This document shows positions 1-7,020 of a stretch of DNA of 11,999 bases, piece after piece; the first letter of the stretch is position 1, and every line of letters begins with the position of its first letter. The notes beneath the pieces were generated by a model. It searched no databases. It was not told where the DNA came from and saw nothing but the letters and a program-made list of their open reading frames with translations. Made by a program: the position numbers and the translations under genes. Origin of the DNA: an uncultured Ruminococcus sp. (GTDB lineage Bacteria > Bacillota > Clostridia > Oscillospirales > Ruminococcaceae); NCBI GenBank assembly GCA_900556055.1, contig USNJ01000051.1, forward strand, positions 1 to 11,999, in the 5' to 3' direction.

Positions 1-171
1 TTCGTCATTGTTGTGGTTCTTTGCGGCAATGACCATCTCTGTACATTCCTCACCGCATTTCTTGCAGATCTTATCCTCGCCCTTTGAGAAAAGATAGCAG
101 GTGTATGAACCTTCCTCGAAGGTCTCCTTTCTTCCCATTACAACCTTGTATAAATCATTTAAAGCGCTCAT
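1..171 (-). CDS. hisE: Phosphoribosyl-ATP pyrophosphatase HisE, 3' end beyond window
   Basis: HisE removes pyrophosphate from phosphoribosyl-ATP to give phosphoribosyl-AMP, the second step of histidine synthesis. Translating the minus strand from the ATG at 171 gives 57 open residues up to the window edge. They contain the family's LYKVVMGRK opening, the GSYT turn and the GEECTEMVIAAKN helix with the acidic residues (E41, E42, E45) that bind Mg2+ in this all-alpha NTP pyrophosphohydrolase family. The full protein is usually about 90-110 residues, so roughly half is missing. The ATG lies one base after the hisI stop, and its Shine-Dalgarno (AAAGGA) sits inside the last hisI codons, so the two are probably translationally coupled. 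Here hisE is a separate gene, not fused to hisI as in B. subtilis or E. coli. One oddity is four cysteines (C25, C36, C39, C43), three of them clustered around the catalytic helix. Identification is firm despite the truncation. Confidence 0.93.
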   Translation of the reverse strand, partial: MSALNDLYKVVMGRKETFEEGSYTCYLFSKGEDKICKKCGEECTEMVIAAKNHNNDE

Positions 172-172
172 T

Positions 173-586
173 TTATTTGTTCCTTTCATTTAAATTTATA
201 AGCTTCATGCTGTCCATGTCAAGCTCACGGTAATAGCAGTTGTTCGGCACTCCGTTATAGCTTGTGTGACAGATATTTCCCTTGTCGGGAGTTGCCATAA
301 ACACAAGCGAATTCTGTTCGCAGTTCACAAATATCCTGTGAAGCGTGAATGTATTTCCCGATTCCTGCCCCTTGAACCACAGCTTGTTCCGCGATGTACT
401 CCAAAGAACGACTTTCCTGAGACGGATAGATTCCTCCAGTGCCTGCTTGTTGATGTAGGCAATGAGGATCACCTCTTTCGTGTCCATGTTCTGCACCGCT
501 ACGGGAATAACATGATTTTCAGGGGACATATTGCTGAGCTTGTCCCAGTCGAGCATAATTTCATTTGTTTCTTCGATAAGTCCCAT
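173..586 (-). CDS. hisI: Phosphoribosyl-AMP cyclohydrolase HisI (stand-alone)
   Basis: HisI opens the adenine ring of phosphoribosyl-AMP to give ProFAR, the third step of histidine synthesis, in the cytoplasm as a Zn/Mg-dependent dimer. The 137 residues match the family: IPVAVQNMDTKEVILIAYIN (about 27-46), LWSTSRNKLWFKGQESGN (61-78) and the C-terminal ICHTSYNG...CYYREL (105-122) with zinc-ligand cysteines C106 and C117. The third zinc cysteine is C89. The motif around it normally reads DCDxD and supplies Mg2+-binding aspartates; here it reads NCEQN (88-92). The ATG at 586 shares one base with the hisF stop (TAATG) and has an AGG about nine bases upstream, so I prefer it to the internal Met-11. 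It is a stand-alone enzyme; the pyrophosphatase is encoded by the next gene. Family identity is strong. The altered metal motif may be a known subfamily variant, not a defect. Confidence 0.95.
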   Translation of the reverse strand: MGLIEETNEIMLDWDKLSNMSPENHVIPVAVQNMDTKEVILIAYINKQALEESIRLRKVVLWSTSRNKLWFKGQESGNTFTLHRIFVNCEQNSLVFMATPDKGNICHTSYNGVPNNCYYRELDMDSMKLINLNERNK

Positions 587-1356
587 TACTCAATACCTGC
601 CGTTCTTACGGGGATCCCTTTCTTTTTCATCTCGGCCTTTACCTCACCGACAGTAAGCTCCCTGAAATGGAAAAGCGATGCCGCAAGTGCCGCAGTACAT
701 TCGGTTTTCTCGAAAACGTCTGTAAAGTGTTCAAGCTTGCCGCATCCTCCGCTTGCGATAACAGGGATATTTACTACCGAGCAGACAGCGTTCAGCATGT
801 CAATGTCAAATCCGTTCTTGCAGCCGTCCGTATCCATGGACGTGAGAAGTATCTCGCCAGCTCCAAGCTCTTCGGCTTTCTTTGCCCATTCAACAGCGTC
901 AATGCCCATGTCGATGCGTCCGCCGTTTACAACAACTGTGTATCCGCCGTCGGGACGCTTCTTTGCATCTATCGCAACGACCACGCACTGACTGCCGAAA
1001 ATATCAGCCGCTTCCTTGATAAGCTGCGGATCTCTGACTGCCGCCGAATTGACGGAAACCTTGTCAGCACCTGCCCTCAGCGTATCACGAAAATCATCTA
1101 TCGTTCGTATTCCGCCGCCTACGGTAAGCGGTACAAAGACCTTTTTCGCTGTACGGCTCACAACGTCGAGCATCGTTCCGCGTCCCTCATGAGTTGCGGT
1201 TATGTCGAGAAAAACTATCTCGTCAGCACCCTGTCTGTCGTACTCAGCGGCACATTCAACAGGATCGCCGACCTCTTTTATTCCTACAAAATTTACACCC
1301 TTGACTACCTTTCCGTCTCTGACATCAAGGCAGGGCACTATTCTTTTTGCAAGCAT
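586..1356 (-). CDS. hisF: Imidazole glycerol phosphate synthase cyclase subunit HisF
   Basis: HisF is the (beta/alpha)8-barrel cyclase of IGP synthase. It uses ammonia from HisH to convert PRFAR into imidazole glycerol phosphate plus AICAR. The protein starts [12 protein letters not shown] and carries both catalytic aspartates, D11 (CLDV) and D130 (VVVAIDAK). Phosphate-binding loops are seen at TVGGGIR (78-84) and [10 protein letters not shown] (197-206). The frame can be read back to a TTG at 1377, but I chose the ATG at 1356: it has a good Shine-Dalgarno (AAAGGCGG, nine-base spacer) and gives 256 residues, the usual HisF length. Its stop overlaps the hisI ATG by one base. It is separated from hisH by an 87-base gap, the largest inside the operon, where hisA often lies in other species. 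The sequence is HisF throughout, with no sign that it is a HisA or a HisA/HisF hybrid. Confidence 0.97.
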   Translation of the reverse strand: MLAKRIVPCLDVRDGKVVKGVNFVGIKEVGDPVECAAEYDRQGADEIVFLDITATHEGRGTMLDVVSRTAKKVFVPLTVGGGIRTIDDFRDTLRAGADKVSVNSAAVRDPQLIKEAADIFGSQCVVVAIDAKKRPDGGYTVVVNGGRIDMGIDAVEWAKKAEELGAGEILLTSMDTDGCKNGFDIDMLNAVCSVVNIPVIASGGCGKLEHFTDVFEKTECTAALAASLFHFRELTVGEVKAEMKKKGIPVRTAGIE

Positions 1357-1385
1357 TTTTATCAGCCGCCTTTGCAATATGATAA

Positions 1386-1433
1386 TGTAAAGCAGATCAC
1401 TTTACAGCAAAATCACAAATTTTATCTGTAAAG
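1386..1433 (-). promoter_or_regulatory. Alternative hairpins in the hisH-hisF gap
   Basis: The 87-base hisH-hisF gap (1357-1443) contains three copies of one motif in alternating orientation. Read along the mRNA they are CTTTACAG (1433-1426), CTGTAAAG (1407-1400) and CTTTACA (1392-1386). The middle copy can pair with the first (8 bp, extended by an inner AAAAT/ATTTT 5-bp stem) or with the third (7 bp, 7-base loop), but not with both. Neither stem is G+C-rich or followed by a U-run, so a classic intrinsic terminator is unlikely. The hisF Shine-Dalgarno lies about 13 bases downstream. A processing or translation-control element is possible, as is the remnant of a deleted gene. The repeats are directly visible; any function is inference. 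Confidence 0.45.
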
Positions 1434-1443
1434 CAGTTAAGCA

Positions 1444-2049
1444 TTACACCTTGAATTCTGCGAAATTCTTCAGCATTTTCATGCCGACAGCACCGCTCTT
1501 TTCGGGATGAAACTGCGAACCGAAAACAGTGCGTCCGTCATAGACAAGAGCTGTCACTTTTCCGCCGTAATCAGTGTATGCCGCAACACTGTCTTCGCTG
1601 CACTTAGCCGCAAACGAATGAACGAAATACACATATTCCCCATTCTTTATGCCGCTTAGCATCGGACAATCCTTGTTAAACTCCAGCGAATTCCATCCCA
1701 TATGCGGGATTATCATGCCGGGAGCTTCTATCGGCTCTACTGTTCCGCCGATAAGTCCCAGACCGTCAGTTTCTCCGAATTCATAGCCCTTATCGAAGAT
1801 CAGCTGCATTCCAAGACATATTCCCAAAAACGGCTTCTGCTTTGCCTGCGTTTTTATTGTATCGACAAGTCCGCTCTGTTCAAGCATTTTCATCGCACTC
1901 GGGAATGCACCAACTCCCGGAAGGATAATTGCGTCGGCGTTTTCTATATCTGTTTTTTCTTTGGTGAGAATGGACGGGATATCAAGATAATCAAGCGCAT
2001 TTTTCACGCTGAAGATGTTTCCCGCACCGTAGTCAATTATTGCAATCAT
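1444..2049 (-). CDS. hisH: Imidazole glycerol phosphate synthase glutaminase subunit HisH
   Basis: HisH is the class I glutamine amidotransferase subunit that hydrolyses glutamine and channels ammonia to HisF in IGP synthase. The protein (201 residues from the ATG at 2049) begins with the canonical MIAIIDYGAGN. It has the nucleophile elbow GICLGMQ with C78 and the catalytic His/Glu in SQFHPEKSG (H181, E183). An oxyanion-strand segment ILPGVGAFP is at 42-50. A TTG two codons upstream (2055) is in frame and overlaps hisB, but the ATG two bases after the hisB stop matches the usual family start. An AAAGGG in the end of hisB, about 12 bases away, is the likely ribosome site, so coupling to hisB is expected. 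The partner hisF follows after an unusual 87-base gap. Confidence 0.96.
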   Translation of the reverse strand: MIAIIDYGAGNIFSVKNALDYLDIPSILTKEKTDIENADAIILPGVGAFPSAMKMLEQSGLVDTIKTQAKQKPFLGICLGMQLIFDKGYEFGETDGLGLIGGTVEPIEAPGMIIPHMGWNSLEFNKDCPMLSGIKNGEYVYFVHSFAAKCSEDSVAAYTDYGGKVTALVYDGRTVFGSQFHPEKSGAVGMKMLKNFAEFKV

Positions 2050-2051
2050 TA

Positions 2052-2630
2052 TCAAATCACGCCCTTTGTAGACAATACTTCTCCTCCGCTCAGCACCTTT
2101 GCATCTTTGAGCGCATGAGCAACAGCCTTGAATATCGCTTCGATCTTATGGTGATCGTTTGAACCGTGGATAAGCTTGATATGCAGTGTTATCCCCGCAT
2201 TAAAAGCAAACGCCCTGAAAAATTCCTCGGTAAGGCAGTTGTCAAACTGTCCTGTCCTGTCGTCAGCATATTCACATTCAAATACAAGATACGGACGGCT
2301 GCTTATGTCCAGCGATGCAAATGCAAGGCTTTCGTCCATTGGTACAAATGCTGTTCCGTATCTCGCAACAGCACCGCCCGAACGCACTGCATCTCCGAAT
2401 GCCTTTCCGAGAACAATGCCCGTATCCTCGACTGTGTGATGTCCGTCAACATAAAGATCGCCCTTTGCCGTAAGCTCGAGATCCATGCCGCTGTGAACTG
2501 TCAGTGCAGTCAGCATATGGTCAAAAAAGCCTATTCCCGTGTCGATCTTGTACTTTCCGCTTCCGTCAACATTCAGCTTAACGGAGATGTCGGTTTCCTT
2601 TGTAGTCCTTTTTACAGATGCTTCTCTCAT
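2052..2630 (-). CDS. hisB: Imidazoleglycerol-phosphate dehydratase HisB
   Basis: HisB dehydrates imidazole glycerol phosphate to imidazole acetol phosphate. The 192 residues are the dehydratase domain only, without the N-terminal histidinol-phosphatase domain found in E. coli. Visible family motifs are GIGFFDHML (32-40), GHHTVEDTGIVLG (63-75) and NDHHKIEAIFKA (158-169). Their histidines and glutamates bind the two Mn2+ ions of the 24-mer enzyme. The ATG at 2630 overlaps the hisC stop by four bases (ATGA), and an AGG lies about seven bases upstream within the end of hisC. Since HisB lacks the phosphatase domain, a separate histidinol-phosphate phosphatase must come from outside the window. Confidence 0.97.
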   Translation of the reverse strand: MREASVKRTTKETDISVKLNVDGSGKYKIDTGIGFFDHMLTALTVHSGMDLELTAKGDLYVDGHHTVEDTGIVLGKAFGDAVRSGGAVARYGTAFVPMDESLAFASLDISSRPYLVFECEYADDRTGQFDNCLTEEFFRAFAFNAGITLHIKLIHGSNDHHKIEAIFKAVAHALKDAKVLSGGEVLSTKGVI

Positions 2631-3694
2631 GCGTTCACCTGCTTTCCGAGTATCTCACCGAGAGCGAAGATAAGCTTTTCCATCTCTTCGGGAGTGCCGA
2701 TGCTTATTCTGAGATAATCGCTTATTCTTGGCTTGTTCCAGTGACGAACGAATATCTTCTTCTCTTTGAGCTTTGCAAATATCTCATTGGCATCAGCCGA
2801 CTCATGCTTTGCAAAAATAAAGTTGCTCATGGAATCCGGGAATGTAAATCCAAGCTCAGTCAGCTTTTTCTTTGTATATTCTCTTGAATCGATTATCTTA
2901 TTTACATGCTCCTCAAAATATGACTTATCCTTTACAGCTTCAGCACCGCATATCTGCGTGATGTGGTTCATTGTATAGGAATTTATCGAGAATTTCACAT
3001 CATTCATGTACTTTATAAGCTTCTCATTTCCCATCGCATAGCCTATTCTCATGCCTGCCATGGAGCGTGATTTTGAAAACGTCTGAATGACAAGCAGATT
3101 ATCATACTTTTCGATCAGCGGCAGACAGCTTTTTCCGCCGAAATCAATGTACGCTTCATCTATCATAACAACAGAATCGGGGTTAGCCTTAACGATCTCC
3201 TCGATCATATCAACACTCTCAAGAACACCTGTCGGCGCATTGGGATTAGGGAAGATTATTCCGCCGTTTTCCGTCATATAATCCTTTGCATTTATCCTGA
3301 AATTTTCATCAAGCGGCATCTGCTTATATGGGATCCTGTAAACCTCAGCCCATACATCATAGAACGAATAAGTAACATCGGGGAAAAGTACAGGCTTATC
3401 CGAATTGAAAAAGGTCAGGAATGCCATTGAAATGACATCATCGGAGCCTACTCCGACAAAGACCTGCTCGGGCTTGACACCGTAATTCTCCGCTATCGCA
3501 TCAACAAGAACGGAGGCTTCGGGATCTGGATAAAGTCTCATTCTTCCGCAATCGAAATCATCGAGCGCCTTTCTGACATTCGGCGACGGAGGATACGGAT
3601 TTTCATTTGTATTCAGCTTGACAACATTCGTGTCCTTAGGCTGTTCGCCGGGTACATACGGTACAACACGTCTTACGTTGTTTTCCCAGTTCAT
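2627..3694 (-). CDS. hisC: Histidinol-phosphate aminotransferase HisC
   Basis: HisC is a fold-type I PLP enzyme that transfers an amino group from glutamate to imidazole acetol phosphate, forming L-histidinol phosphate. The 355-residue protein shows the family landmarks in order: KLNTNENPYPPSP (26-38), the cofactor-binding GVGSDDVI (81-88), PNPNAPTG (149-156), MIDEAYIDF (177-185) and the Schiff-base lysine K208 in TFSKSRSMAGMRIGY. The C-terminal substrate-phosphate arginine lies in LRISIG (328-333). The ATG at 3694 has a Shine-Dalgarno (GAAAGG, ten-base spacer). The gene sits in the 27-base gap after hisD and overlaps hisB by four bases. Related aminotransferases exist, but length, motifs and position inside the his operon make HisC the clear call. 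Confidence 0.96.
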   Translation of the reverse strand: MNWENNVRRVVPYVPGEQPKDTNVVKLNTNENPYPPSPNVRKALDDFDCGRMRLYPDPEASVLVDAIAENYGVKPEQVFVGVGSDDVISMAFLTFFNSDKPVLFPDVTYSFYDVWAEVYRIPYKQMPLDENFRINAKDYMTENGGIIFPNPNAPTGVLESVDMIEEIVKANPDSVVMIDEAYIDFGGKSCLPLIEKYDNLLVIQTFSKSRSMAGMRIGYAMGNEKLIKYMNDVKFSINSYTMNHITQICGAEAVKDKSYFEEHVNKIIDSREYTKKKLTELGFTFPDSMSNFIFAKHESADANEIFAKLKEKKIFVRHWNKPRISDYLRISIGTPEEMEKLIFALGEILGKQVNA

Positions 3695-3721
3695 TGTAGA
3701 TCAACCTTTCCGCAAAAATGC

Positions 3722-5011
3722 TTATTTTTCAAATCTTACCTTTATTGCATTTGCGTGGGCGGTCAGTGCTTCTCTTTCAGCGATCGTTACGATATCCTTC
3801 TGAGCCTCGCAGAGTGCTGCTTCCGTATAGTAAATGAAGCTGGAACGCTTTGTGAAGCTGTTGACGGAAAGCGGAGAGAAGAAGCGTGCAGTGCCGCTTG
3901 TAGGAAGAACGTGGTTCGGTCCCGCATAGTAATCTCCGAGAGGCTCGGGAGCGTACTGTCCGAGGAAAACAGAACCTGCATTGTCAAGTCTGCCGAGATA
4001 TTCCATAGGATTTTTCAGCTGAACTTCAAGGTGTTCGGGTGCAAGTGCATTTGCCATCTCAACAGCATCATTGATGCATGAGCATACGATAACAGCACCG
4101 TAATCATTCATTGACTTCTCAATGATGTTCTTTCGTGACATATCAGCAGTCTGACGTGTTATCTCAGCTATTGTTTCATCTGCGACCTTCTCACTTGTCG
4201 TTACAAGGATAGCGGATGCCATAACATCGTGTTCCGCCTGTGACATAAGATCGGCAGCAAGGAACTTCGGGTTTGCAGTTTCATCCGCAAGAACAAGTAT
4301 CTCACTCGGACCTGCGATCATATCAATATCTACCTGACCGAAAAGCAGCTTCTTTGCAGTTGCAACGAAAATATTTCCGGGCCCTACGATCTTATCTACC
4401 TTGGGGATAGTTTCAGTTCCGTATGCCATAGCAGCAACAGCCTGAGCGCCGCCTGCCATAAACACTCTGTCAACTCCGCAGATAGCGGCAGCAACGAGGA
4501 TATCCTTGTTGGGAGTGCCGTCCTTGAGCGGAGGAGTTACCATGATGATCTCCTTAACGCCTGCGATCTTTGCGGGAACGGCATTCATAAGAACGGACGA
4601 GGGATATGCAGCCGTACCGCCGGGAACATAAAGTCCGACTCTCGCCAGACCTCTCACACGCTGACCAAGCACAACTCCGTTTTCCTTGGGAGTGATGAAG
4701 CCCTGTTCCTTCTGTCTGTTGTGAAAATCGGAGATATTTTCCATAGCATTCAGCAGCGAATCAACGAAATCCTGATCCGCATTCTGAAGAGCATCGTTTA
4801 TAACATCTCTCGGAACTTCATAATACTCGGGCATTCTGCCGTCAAATTTCAGTGTATATTCCTTTACAGCCTTATCGCCGTTGTTTCTGACATTTTCGAT
4901 TATCTCGCTGACAGCCTCAGTCACCTTTTTATCGGTTTCGCCGTGACGCTTTGAAACTTCCTTCAGAAACTCTTTTTCGGCAGTTCCATCTGCAATAATT
5001 TTTCTTATCAT
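3722..5011 (-). CDS. hisD: Histidinol dehydrogenase HisD
   Basis: HisD carries out the last two steps, oxidising L-histidinol to L-histidine with two NAD+ through a histidinaldehyde intermediate, using Zn2+. The 429 residues keep the catalytic set at the positions known for the E. coli enzyme: zinc ligands Q258 and H261 (SQAEHD), D360 (LGDYYAGPNHVLPTSG) and H419 (TAHANAIKVRF), plus the base pair E326/H327 (LAPEHLEVQ). The NAD-binding-type segment VGPGNIFVATAKK (209-221) and MIAGPSEILVLAD (231-243) are also clear. The ATG at 5011 is set by an excellent Shine-Dalgarno (AAGGAG, nine-base spacer) that overlaps the hisG stop. The gene is intact and appears fully functional. Confidence 0.98.
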   Translation of the reverse strand: MIRKIIADGTAEKEFLKEVSKRHGETDKKVTEAVSEIIENVRNNGDKAVKEYTLKFDGRMPEYYEVPRDVINDALQNADQDFVDSLLNAMENISDFHNRQKEQGFITPKENGVVLGQRVRGLARVGLYVPGGTAAYPSSVLMNAVPAKIAGVKEIIMVTPPLKDGTPNKDILVAAAICGVDRVFMAGGAQAVAAMAYGTETIPKVDKIVGPGNIFVATAKKLLFGQVDIDMIAGPSEILVLADETANPKFLAADLMSQAEHDVMASAILVTTSEKVADETIAEITRQTADMSRKNIIEKSMNDYGAVIVCSCINDAVEMANALAPEHLEVQLKNPMEYLGRLDNAGSVFLGQYAPEPLGDYYAGPNHVLPTSGTARFFSPLSVNSFTKRSSFIYYTEAALCEAQKDIVTIAEREALTAHANAIKVRFEK

Positions 5012-5024
5012 TGGGTTTCACTCC

Positions 5025-5660
5025 TTACAGATTTTTCTCTATCTGACCGATAAGCTCTTCGATCTCAGCCTTTCTGAGCTTCATGCTTACAGTGTTTACA
5101 ATAAGTCTTGCGGAAACGGGCGCGATATCCTCATAAACCTCAAGTCCGTTCTCACGGAGAGTAGTTCCCGTTTCAACGATATCCACGATAGCATCGGAGA
5201 GTTCAAGAAGAGGTGCAAGCTCAACACTTCCCTCGATCTTTACTATCTCAACGTCCATTCCCTGTTTCTCGAAATATGAACGTGCGATGTTAGGATATTT
5301 TGTTGCGATCGTCTTGACGTTATGTCCCGAATAAAAATCCTTGCCCTTGGGACCTGCAAGAGCAAATTTGCATCTGCCGAATCCGAGATCCATAAGCTCA
5401 AAGAACTTTCCGTTCATCTCCATGATGGTGTCCTTGCCGACAACGCCGATGTCGCATACGCCGTGTTCAACATATGTGATAACATCGTTTGCCTTGGCAA
5501 GCACAGCTTCTATCGAATCGCCGACAGGAAGGATAAGCTTTCTTCCCTTGTCCCTGACAGCCGTGCAGTCATAACCGATCTTTTCGAGAAGATCAACTGT
5601 TTTGTTTTCGAGTCTGCCTTTGGTGAGCGCCATTCTCAGGCGTCTGTTTTCATTCTGCAT
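5025..5660 (-). CDS. hisG: ATP phosphoribosyltransferase, short-form catalytic subunit HisG
   Basis: HisG starts the pathway by joining ATP and PRPP into phosphoribosyl-ATP, and is the feedback-controlled step. At 211 residues it is the short form (HisG-S), lacking the C-terminal ACT-like regulatory domain of the roughly 290-residue long form. It therefore needs HisZ, encoded immediately upstream. Motifs visible are ALTKGRLENKT (11-21), CDIGVVGKDTI (69-79) and the PRPP-binding loop DIVETGTTLRENGL (160-173). The ATG at 5660 has a tandem purine tract (GGAAAGGAAAGG, nine-base spacer). The internal Met-10 has no ribosome site, so the longer start is preferred although most relatives begin nearer to the ALTKGRL motif. 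There are 34 bases between hisZ and hisG and 13 bases to hisD. Confidence 0.97.
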   Translation of the reverse strand: MQNENRRLRMALTKGRLENKTVDLLEKIGYDCTAVRDKGRKLILPVGDSIEAVLAKANDVITYVEHGVCDIGVVGKDTIMEMNGKFFELMDLGFGRCKFALAGPKGKDFYSGHNVKTIATKYPNIARSYFEKQGMDVEIVKIEGSVELAPLLELSDAIVDIVETGTTLRENGLEVYEDIAPVSARLIVNTVSMKLRKAEIEELIGQIEKNL

Positions 5661-5694
5661 TTTATCTGACCTTTCCTTTCCAAGCCTGAGATGT

Positions 5695-6900
5695 TCAGTT
5701 CTGTCCGCCCATATCTATCGTCTTTATCTTGTCTGATACGATAACGACCTTGGATATGTTCTTTTCTTCTGCATATGCCATTACATCTTCAACATTGTCA
5801 AATACCGCATTTTCAGCAACAAGTCCCTCGGCTACAAATTCGTTTGCCTTTCTGATAGCATCCATCTCATAGCCGTCCTCGCCGAACACGATAACATCGG
5901 GAGGAGTGAGCTTCACGCCGTTTTTCTGGGACATTACCTTAGCAACAGCATCAACATTAACAGCAAATCCCGTAGCAGGGAGATCAATTCCGAATTCCTT
6001 TATAAGGTGATCGTATCTTCCGCCGGAAAGAACATTGTCGCCGAATCCCTGGAGATATCCCTTCATAACAACGCCGGTGTAATAGTCGAGCTTGTTTACG
6101 ATGCCGAGATCCACGGATATCTTGCCGTTATGACCGAGCTTGCCGAGTTCATTGTAAATGGAATGGAGCGATTCAAGGATATCGTGTATCTTTCTGTCGC
6201 TGATAAGGGATTCAGCCTTTTCAAACACTTCCTCGCCGCCGAAAAGTCTTGGCAGCTGCTTCAGTGCATTCGTTACCTCGTTGTCGCCGATGCTGTCAAG
6301 CAGGTCGTTCAGTGCGGGATAGTTCTTGACCTCTATAAGATGACGTATCTCCTCAACTGTATTTTCATCTGTTCCGAGACGTGAAACCAGCTCCTTGAAA
6401 AATCCGATGTCGCCTATTTCAAGACGGAACTTCTCACGGTCGCAGGACGAAAGGACCTCAACAGCCATCGAAAGCACTTCAAGATCCGCACGCTTTGAAT
6501 ATGAACCGATAAGCTCAATTCCGCTCTGGAGTATCTCGTCGCTTCTTCCTCTCATAGCAGGCTTCATTCTGAAAACGCTCTGGCTGTAAAAAAGCTTCAG
6601 CGGCATTGTCTGATCCTTGAGCCTTGTTGCGGCAACACGTGCGATAGGCATTGTGCTGTCAGGTCTTACTACCATCAGTCTGCCCTTTCCGTCAACCAGC
6701 TTGTACATACTTTCCTGCGGGAAATATATAGAATTCAGATTGAAAACATCGAAGAATTCAAGTCCCGGAGTAACGACCTCACGGTATCCTCCCGACTTGA
6801 AGATGTTATAAAGCTTTTCCTCGACCTGACGTCTTGCTGCGCAGTCCTCGAGGATGATATCTCTTGTTCCCTCAGGTGTGATAAGGTCAAATTTTTTCAT
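5695..6900 (-). CDS. hisZ: ATP phosphoribosyltransferase regulatory subunit HisZ
   Basis: HisZ is a catalytically dead relative of histidyl-tRNA synthetase. It binds short HisG in a hetero-octamer, activates it and carries the histidine-sensing site. The 401 residues keep the class II synthetase outline: PEGTRD (9-14), VRPDSTMPIARVAATRL (78-94), QSGIELIG (125-132), LDYYTGVVMKGY (271-282) and GGRYDHLIKEFG (293-304). A shorter, divergent C-terminal region replaces the tRNA-anticodon domain. An in-frame ATG at 6924 would add eight residues but has no ribosome site. The ATG at 6900 has AAAGGA 12 bases upstream and gives the usual family start, so I chose it. It is the first gene of the his operon, preceded by a promoter. 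A true HisRS is unlikely given its position directly before short hisG. Confidence 0.95.
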   Translation of the reverse strand: MKKFDLITPEGTRDIILEDCAARRQVEEKLYNIFKSGGYREVVTPGLEFFDVFNLNSIYFPQESMYKLVDGKGRLMVVRPDSTMPIARVAATRLKDQTMPLKLFYSQSVFRMKPAMRGRSDEILQSGIELIGSYSKRADLEVLSMAVEVLSSCDREKFRLEIGDIGFFKELVSRLGTDENTVEEIRHLIEVKNYPALNDLLDSIGDNEVTNALKQLPRLFGGEEVFEKAESLISDRKIHDILESLHSIYNELGKLGHNGKISVDLGIVNKLDYYTGVVMKGYLQGFGDNVLSGGRYDHLIKEFGIDLPATGFAVNVDAVAKVMSQKNGVKLTPPDVIVFGEDGYEMDAIRKANEFVAEGLVAENAVFDNVEDVMAYAEEKNISKVVIVSDKIKTIDMGGQN

Positions 6901-6903
6901 TCT

Positions 6904-6918
6904 AAAGGCAAATCCTTT
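6904..6918 (-). promoter_or_regulatory. Small hairpin covering the hisZ Shine-Dalgarno
   Basis: In the mRNA the only purine-rich ribosome site before the chosen hisZ ATG (AAAGG) can pair with CCTTT five bases later, leaving the start codon three bases past the stem. The stem is only 5 bp and A/U-rich at one end, so it could be chance. If real it would damp initiation of the first his gene. Confidence 0.25.
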
Positions 6919-6990
6919 CTGCATTTCAATTGTATATTATGTGAGATGATTACGTTTCGCTTTAGCGTAGTAACATGATATTGTGATATT

Positions 6991-7019
6991 ATAGTACCAT
7001 AACATCTGATAAAAGTCAA
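6991..7019 (-). promoter_or_regulatory. Predicted vegetative promoter of the his operon
   Basis: Read leftward, TTGACT (7019-7014) is followed 17 bases later by TACTAT (6996-6991), preceded by TGG, which forms an extended -10. The -35 matches the consensus at 5 of 6 positions and the -10 at 4 of 6. A perfect TATAAT (6993-6988) also overlaps the -10, but at a 20-base spacing. The -35 begins one base after the polC stop codon. Transcription would start near 6984, giving a leader of about 80 bases before hisZ. That leader contains a 7-base direct repeat (TGATATT on the plus strand, 6976-6982 and 6984-6990) next to the -10, and a weak dyad CGCTTTAGCG (6958-6967). I see no run of His codons, no T-box and no terminator in it. 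Confidence 0.7.
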
Positions 7020-7020
7020 G

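Noticed and set aside
1357..1377. hisF extended to an upstream TTG
   Set aside because: The extension adds MQRRLIK, reads through the Shine-Dalgarno that serves the ATG at 1356, and makes HisF longer than its family.
266..1431. Long plus-strand frames opposite hisI and hisF
   Set aside because: They are antisense to conserved enzymes, have no motif and no promoter or ribosome site, and read through two separate genes.
5695..6900. A true histidyl-tRNA synthetase (hisS)
   Set aside because: It is directly followed by a short-form hisG and has a shortened, divergent C-terminal region, which is the HisZ pattern.
6901..7020. T-box riboswitch or His-rich leader peptide before hisZ
   Set aside because: The leader is only about 80 bases, has no T-box sequence, no terminator hairpin with a U-run, and no short frame with repeated His codons.
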